Source of the DNA: M0108 sp963841065 | GTDB lineage: Bacteria > Pseudomonadota > Gammaproteobacteria > Chromatiales > Chromatiaceae | Length of the DNA stretch: 64,000 bases | Reading direction: 5' to 3' | NCBI GenBank assembly: GCA_963841065.1 | Contig: CAWJBI010000058.1 | Location: forward strand, 1 to 64,000 | Shown: positions 57,697 to 64,000 of the stretch, one piece after another | Numbering within the stretch: the first letter of the stretch is position 1 | How the letters are laid out: each line of letters begins with the position of its first letter | Position numbers and translations under genes: made by a program | Notes under the pieces: model-generated | What the model saw: only the letters and a program-made list of their open reading frames with translations | What the model was told of the DNA's origin: nothing | Databases searched by the model: none

Positions 57697-59339
57697 CAGG
57701 AGTCCTTCCCGGCCGCCGCCACCTGGTATTTGAGGGCGGCGCGAATGAAGCCCGTGAAGAGCGCATGGCCATCGCGCGGGGTCGAGGTAAACTCGGGATG
57801 GAACTGGCAGGCGATGAACCAGGGGTGATCGGGTATCTCCACCATTTCCACCAGGCGGCCGTCCAGGGACCAGCCGGAGAAGCGCAGACCGGCGTCCTTC
57901 AAGGGGTCCAGATAGCGATTATTGAACTCGTAACGATGGCGGTGCCGCTCGCGGACCTGGGGCTGGCCATAGACGGCCCGCGCCAGGCTACCCGGCTCCA
58001 GCCGACAGGTCTGGCCACCCAGGCGCATGGTGCCGCCCAGGTCGGTGTCCTGGCCGCGCCGCTCGATCTGGCCCTCCTCCGTCTGCCACTCGGTGATGAG
58101 GGCGATGACCGGGTGGGGGGTCGCGGGATTGAATTCGGTGCTATGGGCGCCGGCCAGTCCCGCCACGTCGCGGGCGTATTCGATCACCGCCACCTGCATG
58201 CCGAGGCAGATGCCCAGATAGGGAATGCGATTTTCCCGGGCATAACGTACCGCCTGGATCTTACCCTCGATGCCCCGTTCGCCAAACCCGCCGGGGACCA
58301 GGATGGCGTCCAGGCCCTGGAGACAGGCGGTGCCCTCGGTCTCGACCCGCTCGGAATCGACGTAGCGAACCTTGACCCGGGTATGGGTCTGGACCCCGGC
58401 GTGAGCCAGGGCCTCGGACAGGGACTTGTAGGCCTCGGTGAGGTCCATGTACTTGCCGACCATGCCCACCGTCACGGTGGCGACGGGTTGGTCGAAGCCG
58501 TCCAGGACCCTCAACCATTCGCTCAGGTCCGCCGCGGGCACCTGCAGACCGAATTGACTGACCACGAGATCATCCAGACCCTGGGCGTGCAGCAGGAGGG
58601 GGATGCGATAGATGTTGTCGGCGTCCACGGCGGAGATCACCGCCGCCTCCGGGACATTGGTGAAGAGGGCGATCTTCCGCCGCTCGGGCTTGGGGATGTC
58701 CTGCTCGGCGCGACACAGCAGGATGTCGGGCTGGATACCAATGGACCTCAGTTCCTTGACCGAGTGCTGGGTGGGCTTGGTCTTGATCTCGCCCGAGGTC
58801 TTGATATAGGGCACCAGGGTCAGGTGCATGAAGAGGGCGTTCTCGCGCCCCTCCTCCACCCGCATCTGGCGGATCGCCTCCAGGAAGGGCAGGGATTCGA
58901 TGTCGCCCACGGTGCCACCGATTTCGACCATGGCGATGTCGGCCGCGCCGGCGCCCAGACGGATGCTGGCCTTGATCTCGTCGGTAATGTGCGGGATCAC
59001 CTGCACCGTGCCGCCGAGATAGTCGCCCCGGCGCTCCTTGCGGATGACGCTCTCGTAAATCTGGCCGGTGGTGAAGTTGTTGTTGCTCCCCATGCGGGTA
59101 CGCAGGAAGCGCTCATAGTGGCCCAGGTCGAGGTCGGTCTCGGCGCCGTCGTCGGTCACAAAGACCTCGCCATGCTGGAAAGGGCTCATGGTCCCGGGGT
59201 CCACGTTGATGTAGGGATCCAGCTTGATCATGGTCACCCGCAGCCCGCGCGCCTCCAGCAGGGCCGCCAGGGAGGCGGCCGCGATACCCTTGCCAAGGGA
59301 TGAAACCACACCGCCCGTTATAAAGATGTATTTGGTCAT
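57696..59339 (-). CDS. pyrG: CTP synthase
   Basis: A 547-residue enzyme that aminates UTP to CTP. The synthetase domain starts MTKYIFITGGVVSSLGKGIA, which fixes the start at 59339, and contains LDPYINVDPGTMSPFQHGEV. The glutaminase domain has the nucleophile Cys in YLGICLGMQVAVIEYARDVA and the His-x-Glu in ACQFHPEFTSTPRDGHALFT. It heads the pyrG-kdsA-eno-ftsB-ispD-ispF string. No damage. Confidence 0.97.
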
Positions 59340-59411
59340 GGGGAAGGAGCCGCACAGCGCGCGGGACGGTCCCGCGGAACCGGCGCAGGCTAACAAAATA
59401 GCCGCCTGGCC

Positions 59412-59588
59412 TCAAGGGCCATCACGCCAGGTGGAGACGTGGGCCTCGCACAGGCCGGAGAACTCCTCCACGTACTGTGGCGCATCGAGTCCAGCCCCAG
59501 GGCGCAGTTGAAGCCGAAGGAGAGCGGTGCGGGAGCGATATCCTTCGACAAGGTCGTCCGTGGCCGAACGAAGAATCTTAACCTTCAT
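59412..59588 (-). pseudogene. RelE/ParE-type toxin start joined to a methionine synthase fragment
   Basis: From ATG 59588 the frame reads MKVKILRSATDDLVEGYR, the standard first 18 residues of a small RelE/ParE-like toxin paired with this antitoxin type. After that the toxin sequence stops. In an overlapping frame the DNA encodes PLSFGFNCALGLD, and then in the original frame PQYVEEFSGLCEAHVSTW. Both match the homocysteine-binding N-terminal region of cobalamin-dependent methionine synthase MetH (PLSFGxNCALG...YVEELS). The remainder of both genes is absent. A join of two unrelated genes near 59535, by deletion or misassembly. Confidence 0.6.
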
Positions 59589-59803
59589 GCAATCCGCTCG
59601 CGGATGGCGCGCTTGGCCTCCTCCCAATCCAACAATTCGTCCGAGCCGGCCTGAAGGTTCCGTTCTCGTTCGTCCAGGATGTTGCGATGCCATGCGGGCG
59701 GCTCCATCGACGGACGCAAGCGGCAAAGATCGTCCCACAGGGACTCCATTGCCAATAGTTTGTCTTCAATGGTCATCGAACTGAGTGGAAGTACGGTAGA
59801 CAT
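59585..59803 (-). CDS. Addiction-module antitoxin (TIGR02574-type)
   Basis: A 72-residue antitoxin beginning MSTVLPLSSMTIEDKLLAME and containing SLWDDLCRLRPSMEPPAWHR and DELLDWEEAKRAIRERIA. Short proteins with this LAMESLWDxL opening and a terminal DWEEAK helix are the antitoxins of RelE/ParE-like modules. The stop overlaps the toxin ATG by four bases (ATGA), the usual layout. The toxin is cut short, so the module is probably inactive. Start 59803; an open frame extends to 59863 but without typical residues. Confidence 0.82.
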   Translation of the reverse strand: MSTVLPLSSMTIEDKLLAMESLWDDLCRLRPSMEPPAWHRNILDERERNLQAGSDELLDWEEAKRAIRERIA

Positions 59804-60329
59804 GGCGTTCACCTCAATAACCTTGGAGCGAATTTCAGAAATCAACTCATCGGCCTCGCTCATAAAGCCCGGCCAAGACCGAGTTTAGGGCTGGTGATCG
59901 GGGTGTGGAGATTTGGCAGGACCCCCGAAATTCCCTACCCTTGGCAGTGCAAACTCACCGAGGGTTCGGCAAGATGTTCGAAGATCCTGCCGAAGTTGAC
60001 TTTAGACCAAGCGCGGGCGCGGCGCTACCGGGGCATACGCGACCCGGCCAGGGGATCGGGTCATGACGCGGCGCACGCGCTTGGCGCAAGCCGAGCTCAT
60101 GGCGGTTGCCGAGGTACGGCTGGCGCCGAAGCATCCCCGCTGCCGCCTGATCCCGCCCAGCCGGCGAACCCCCTCTGTGCCAATCCCCTCTACGAGTGCC
60201 AACAGGGGACATCTCTATCTTGGGGAAATGGGGGCATTTCTACTTTGAGTTGACAGGGCCTCCGAGCACGGGTCCTCCGAGCACGGATCGCGGCGGCGGG
60301 TTGTTTGGCACTTTTAACTTGCCGTTTAC
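59804..60329. other. Intergenic region with IS-like direct repeats at 60205-60246
   Basis: No convincing gene. Near its right end two 17-base direct repeats (GGGGACATCTCTATCTT at 60205 and a 13/17 match at 60230) are 25 bases apart and followed by GAGTTGACA. Repeats of the type GGGGACATTTCTACTTT ending in TTGACA are familiar from insertion-sequence ends, so this is probably another transposon scar. The left part encodes open frames with no recognisable content. Confidence 0.4.
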
Positions 60330-60343
60330 TTGATCCTAGTCAA
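60330..60343 (+). promoter_or_regulatory. FNR box upstream of fnr
   Basis: TTGATCCTAGTCAA matches the FNR consensus TTGAT-N4-ATCAA at nine of ten positions. It is centred 20 bases before the fnr ATG, a position that would overlap or follow the transcription start and so suits negative autoregulation, as known for E. coli fnr. Confidence 0.7.
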
Positions 60344-60356
60344 CTTAGATAGCAAA

Positions 60357-61148
60357 ATGGAAGCCATGAATTCCCATGGCCTCCCAGCGATGCACGAAAA
60401 CAAGGTGATATCCTTCGAGGCCATACGGGTCGCCTGCAGGAATTGCAGCCTCTCCACCCTCTGCCTGCCCCTCGGGTTAACCCCCGAGGACGTGGAGCGC
60501 CTGGACACCATAGTCCGCCGCAACCGCCCACTGCACCGTGGGGACTACCTTTTTCAGAGCGGAGATCGTTTCCGCTCCCTCTTCGTCGTCAAGACCGGCT
60601 CCGTCAAGACCTTTGCCCCCAGCCCGGAAGGAGGGGAACAGGTGCTGGGTTTCCATCTGCCCGGTGAAATCATCGGCCTGGACGCCATTGAGAAAGATGC
60701 CCATAGCTGCTCCGCCAAGGTCCTGGAGACCACCGCCTTCTGCGAGGTGCCCTTTTCCCGCTTCGAGGAACTCAGCGTCACCATCCCCTCCCTTCAACAC
60801 CAGATGTACCGCCTCCTCAGCAAGGAGATCGCTCAGGAGACCGAGATGCTGCTCCTGCTGGGCAAGAAAAGCGCCGAGGATCGCCTCGCCACCTTTCTGC
60901 TCAGCCTCTCCCAACGCCTGCAAAAGCGCGGCCTCAGTCCCACCGATTTCTACCTCAGCATGTCCCGCCACGAGATCGGCAATTACCTGGGTCTGGCCGT
61001 CGAAACCGTCAGCCGCCTCTTCACCCGCTTCCACGAGGAAAGACTGCTCGTGGTCGATCGGAAGCACATCCGCCTCACCAACCTCGATGCCCTGGAGGCC
61101 ATGGTCCAGTGCACCTCCCTTGAGGATTGCCGGCGGCGGCTGCCCTGA
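60357..61148 (+). CDS. fnr: FNR-type oxygen-sensing transcription regulator
   Basis: A 263-residue Crp-family regulator with the [4Fe-4S] ligands of true FNR: Cys27, Cys30 and Cys36 in VACRNCSLSTLCLPLGL, and the fourth in TTAFCEVPFSRFEEL. The DNA-recognition helix reads SRHEIGNYLGLAVETVSRLF, with the E-xx-SR signature that reads TTGAT. It dimerises without oxygen and switches anaerobic genes. The ATG at 60357 is preferred to a TTG at 60330 because the latter lies in the FNR box. Convergent with nhaD, separated by a hairpin. Confidence 0.95.
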   Translation: MEAMNSHGLPAMHENKVISFEAIRVACRNCSLSTLCLPLGLTPEDVERLDTIVRRNRPLHRGDYLFQSGDRFRSLFVVKTGSVKTFAPSPEGGEQVLGFHLPGEIIGLDAIEKDAHSCSAKVLETTAFCEVPFSRFEELSVTIPSLQHQMYRLLSKEIAQETEMLLLLGKKSAEDRLATFLLSLSQRLQKRGLSPTDFYLSMSRHEIGNYLGLAVETVSRLFTRFHEERLLVVDRKHIRLTNLDALEAMVQCTSLEDCRRRLP

Positions 61149-61181
61149 AGGCCAGGCCCTCTGGATGATCCGGAAGGAGGT

Positions 61182-61214
61182 GGCGCGGGGGTGATGGGTG
61201 CACACCCCCGCGCC
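61182..61214. terminator. Bidirectional hairpin between convergent fnr and nhaD
   Basis: GGCGCGGGGGTG (61182-61193) pairs perfectly over 12 bases with CACCCCCGCGCC (61203-61214) around a nine-base loop. It lies between the stop codons of two convergent genes. There is no T-tract on either side, so termination strength is uncertain. Confidence 0.6.
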
Positions 61215-61219
61215 CCGGT

Positions 61220-62623
61220 CTAGAAGGTGCTGGCGTTGAGATAGAGGTGACAGAGGATGCTGGCGGCATAACCCAGGGCCACCGCCCAAGTCCATTTGAG
61301 GTGGCTGGCAAAGGTGTACATACCCTTGGATTGGCCCATGAGGGCCACGCCCGCCGCGGAGCCGATGGACAGCAAGCTGCCACCCACCCCCGCCGTCAGG
61401 GTCACCAGCAGCCACTGACCCTGGGACATATCCGGCTGCATGCTCAGGACCGCGAACATCACCGGGATATTGTCCACGATGGCGGACAGAAGGCCGATGA
61501 GGATATTGGCCGTGGTCGGCCCCAGATCGACATAGATGAATTCGGATATCAGCGCCAGGTAGCCGATGAAGCCCAGGCCACCCACGCACAGCACCACGCC
61601 GTAGAAGAACATGAGGGTGTCCCACTCCGCCCGCGCCAGCTTGCGGTAGATGTCGAAGGGCATGGCGTCCGCCAGACTCTCGCCCGGCAGCAGGGTCACT
61701 TCACCGGTCTTTTTGAGGAAGTAACTGAAAATCTTGAGATAGGCCAGCCCCGTCATCATCCCCAGGACCGGCGGCAGGTGCAGGAAGTTATGGAAGCTGA
61801 CCGCCGTGACGATGGTCAGGAGGAACAGCAGAATGACGCGTTTGGCGCCACGGCGCATGGGCACCTTTTCCCCCCCGGCCGGTGGCACCACATCCGGCAC
61901 CGCGAAGTGCATGATGGCCGCCGGCACCAGGAAATTGACCACGGAGGGGATGAAGAGCAGGAAGAAGGTCCAGAAATCCAGGAGGCCCTTCTGCCACACC
62001 ATCAGGGTTGTGATATCTCCAAAGGGGCTGAAGGCACCACCCGCATTGGCGGCTACCACGATATTGATAAAGGACAGGGCCACGAACCTGGGGCTGTCGG
62101 AGCCTACCGCCAGGACCACCGCGCCCATCAGCAGGGCCGTGGTCAGGTTGTCCGCCACCGGGGAGATGAAGAAGGCCAGGAGGCCTGTCATCCAGAAGAG
62201 TTTACGGTAGCCAAAACCGCGGCTGATGAGCCAGGAGCGCAGGGCCTCGAAGACATTGCGTTCGTCCATGACGTTGATGTAGGTCATGGCCGCCAGCAGG
62301 AAGAGGAAGAGTTCGGCGAACTCCAGGATATTGTGACGCACGGCCTCCCCGGCCTGCGTCGGCAGATCATTCTGGGCGTAGATGATCGCAATCAGCACCC
62401 AGATGGCGCCGGCGGCCAGCATGACGGGCTTGGACTTACGCAGTTGGGTAAATTCCTCGACCATCACGAAGCCATAGGCGACGACGAAGATCAGAAGGGC
62501 CAGGAATCCTACCCAGTGACCCGTCAGGTCGAGACGATTGGTGGACTCGGCGGCGGCCGCCAGTCCTGGCGCAAGCAGGCTGGCGGCAAATAGGTAAAGG
62601 CGCATAGGCGCGAGATCCGGCAT
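61220..62623 (-). CDS. nhaD: NhaD-type Na+/H+ antiporter
   Basis: A 467-residue inner-membrane protein with a cleavable-looking leader (LYLFAASLLAPGLAAAAEST) and about 12 hydrophobic helices. Conserved NhaD features are ILEFAELFLFLLAAMTYINV, the unwound motif VADNLTTALLMGAVVLAVG, NAGGAFSPFGDITTLMVWQK and ATNILIG-like TTANILIGLLSAIVDNIPVM. It exchanges sodium for protons, typical for marine, alkaliphilic or saline-tolerant bacteria. The start at 62623 has a GGAGAG site; the longer frame to 62686 is not supported. Confidence 0.94.
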   Translation of the reverse strand: MPDLAPMRLYLFAASLLAPGLAAAAESTNRLDLTGHWVGFLALLIFVVAYGFVMVEEFTQLRKSKPVMLAAGAIWVLIAIIYAQNDLPTQAGEAVRHNILEFAELFLFLLAAMTYINVMDERNVFEALRSWLISRGFGYRKLFWMTGLLAFFISPVADNLTTALLMGAVVLAVGSDSPRFVALSFINIVVAANAGGAFSPFGDITTLMVWQKGLLDFWTFFLLFIPSVVNFLVPAAIMHFAVPDVVPPAGGEKVPMRRGAKRVILLFLLTIVTAVSFHNFLHLPPVLGMMTGLAYLKIFSYFLKKTGEVTLLPGESLADAMPFDIYRKLARAEWDTLMFFYGVVLCVGGLGFIGYLALISEFIYVDLGPTTANILIGLLSAIVDNIPVMFAVLSMQPDMSQGQWLLVTLTAGVGGSLLSIGSAAGVALMGQSKGMYTFASHLKWTWAVALGYAASILCHLYLNASTF

Positions 62624-63162
62624 CGGTTCTCTCCAGAGGGAATCAGAGGTGTCAAGTGGGTGTGCGGGGATGTGGATAGGCGGCATAAACCTTCGCCAAC
62701 CCTCTGAAAAACATGTATCTGGTTCATTCGGATTTTACAGGGACAGGCGGCACGAACCATTGCCGTGGAGCAATCAAAGCCACGAAATCGGGAAAAAATC
62801 CCGCTGGTATCGGGGGACAATTCGGATAAACTAGCGGTCTCGAATCGTCCGAGGCCACACGGAGCCCCCACCGCTTTTCCCCGATGCCTAAGAGTTATTG
62901 GTTCTCGCCCTTCCGCTCGTCCTGTCGGACCTCTTCTCCGGATCGCAGACTAGCCTCACCTCTCTCTCCCGCGCCCTGGGCCTTCACTGGTAAGGTCCCC
63001 TCGCACTACCCCAGCACATCACCCCAAGAAGGACCCTGGCACTAGGCTGATCTTCATCTTGAACGGCCACAATCGGGTCCATGCGGCGAACTCGACTCTC
63101 GCCACCCTACCCAATCCGAGTTCCATTCCACAACATCTAGCTTAAACGAGGCGGAACCCCCC
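62624..63162. other. Divergent intergenic region, no gene found
   Basis: About 540 bases between the leftward nhaD and the rightward CNNM-like gene. It should contain both promoters. A few AT-richer spots occur (near 62705-62735 and 62790-62830), but no convincing -35/-10 pair, operator or small gene was identified. Confidence 0.4.
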
Positions 63163-64000
63163 TTGGACATTGCATTCATCATCGAGCTGGTCATCTTCAT
63201 TGTCCTGCTCGGCTTTTCGGGCTTTTTTTCCAGCACCGAAACCTCCCTCTTTTCCCTCAACAAGGTGCAGATCGAAAAGATGCGCACCGATGGCAATCGC
63301 CGCGTCGATCTCATCGAACGTATCCTGAGCGAGCCCCGACGACTCATCGTCACCATCCTCATTGGCAACGAGTTCGTCAACGTCACCGCCTCGGTCATTT
63401 CGGCGACCATGATCATCCATCTTTTTGGCGCCGATAATAAATTCATCAACCTCTTCGTCATGGTCCCCCTCCTCCTGGTATTCGGGGAGATCACGCCCAA
63501 GGTCCTCGCCATCCGCAACAATGTCGCTTTCGCTACCTTCGAGAGCCCGCTCATCGACCAATTCGCCCGCCTGATCACGCCCATCCGCTGGGTGGTACGC
63601 ATCGTCTCGGAGTTTTTCACCACCCTCCTCATCGGCAAGGAGCGCTCCAAGGGCAATATCGTCACCGAGGACATGGTCCGCACCCTGGCCCACGTAGCGG
63701 TCGGCGAGGGCACCCTGGACCATGCCGAGGCCCAATACATCGATCAGATCTTCGATTTCGGCAGTCAGCGCGTGAACGACCTCATGACGGCCCGGGCCGA
63801 CGTCACCTTCGTGCCCGTGGAGGCCAACGGGCACCGAAATCCTGGAGATCTTCCGCGACAGCCGCCAGTCGCGCATGCCCGTCTATGACGAAAACCGCGA
63901 CAATATCGTCGGCATACTCCACGCCCGCGATCTCCTCGCGGTGGACATCACAGGCACTGGGCAAGGACCGACATACCTTGCGAGAGCCTGTTGCGCCCGC
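63163..64000 (+). CDS. CNNM/CorC-family membrane protein, partial at window end (one frame break)
   Basis: Starts with TTG at 63163 and runs off the window. The N-terminal DUF21/CNNM membrane domain is complete (IIELVIFIVLLGFSGFFSST, ETSLFSLNKVQIEKM, LIVTILIGNEFVNVTASVIS, LLLVFGEITPKVLAIRNNVA). The cytoplasmic CBS-pair domain begins at AEAQYIDQIFDFGSQRVNDL. After a break near 63835 it continues as EILEIFRDSRQSRMPVYDEN and NIVGILHARDLLAVDI. This family is linked to magnesium and cobalt transport (CorB/CorC/YtfL). The C-terminal transporter-associated domain lies outside the window. Confidence 0.88.

Noticed and set aside
57765..59303. A 512-codon plus-strand frame.
   Set aside because: Antisense to pyrG, whose motifs are complete; composition is typical of a shadow frame.
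61247..62593. A 448-codon plus-strand frame rich in His, Gln and Asp.
   Set aside because: Antisense to nhaD; the unusual composition is the mirror of membrane-helix codons.

Overview
This is a GC-rich stretch of bacterial chromosome. The housekeeping gene orders pyrG-kdsA-eno-ftsB-ispD-ispF and trxB/ftsK with serS, dnaQ and rnhA nearby, plus nhaD, fnr and yccA, are gammaproteobacterial. The arsenosugar-type genes, di-haem peroxidase and style of the proteins fit a purple-sulfur-bacterium-like member of the Chromatiales. That assignment is an inference; no 16S gene is present.

Layout. 1-8150 is a regulatory block: a broken STAS protein, a frame-broken hybrid sensor kinase, an intact FixL/FixJ-like pair, a soluble NarX-like kinase, and a NarL-type regulator with a membrane kinase whose ATPase domain looks dead. 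8762-23827 is one long rightward operon of secreted proteins: a ~1,800-residue modular/beta-helix protein, three cupredoxin or multicopper-oxidase-like proteins, a small exported protein, a subtilase with a MopE-like copper-motif tail, a cytochrome c fused to a periplasmic-binding-like domain, and a SCO protein. This is the best candidate for an undescribed system: a cell-surface copper/redox apparatus, probably controlled by the divergent two-component genes. 23828-25270 holds insertion-sequence debris and palindromes. 25275-31691 is a type I restriction-modification locus (hsdM-hsdS-hsdR). 31866-45091 is an eroded accessory region: a DUF4139 fragment, di-haem peroxidase, cytochrome remnants, two incomplete umuC copies, umuD, a Crp-like regulator, SRAP, a truncated sigma factor with its zinc-finger partner, and a shrunken arsenosugar cluster around an intact TVP38-disulfide reductase fusion. 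From 45174 on the content is core genome: tRNA-Ser, yccA, serS, dnaQ, rnhA, a methyltransferase, ftsK, trxB, ispF, ispD, ftsB, eno, kdsA, pyrG, a broken toxin-antitoxin pair, fnr, nhaD and a CNNM/CorC-type protein cut by the window end.

Two patterns cut across the annotation. First, single-base frame breaks occur in genes that must work (serS at least three, ftsK one) as well as in accessory genes, so many are probably sequence errors. Genes with frame breaks are therefore given as one reconstructed span. Second, at least six loci show the first part of a family joined directly to its last part, or to a different gene (cytochrome b561, ECF sigma, a glycosyltransferase pair, arsS, umuC, toxin/metH). 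These could be genuine deletions or collapsed assembly and should not be read as intact novel small proteins.
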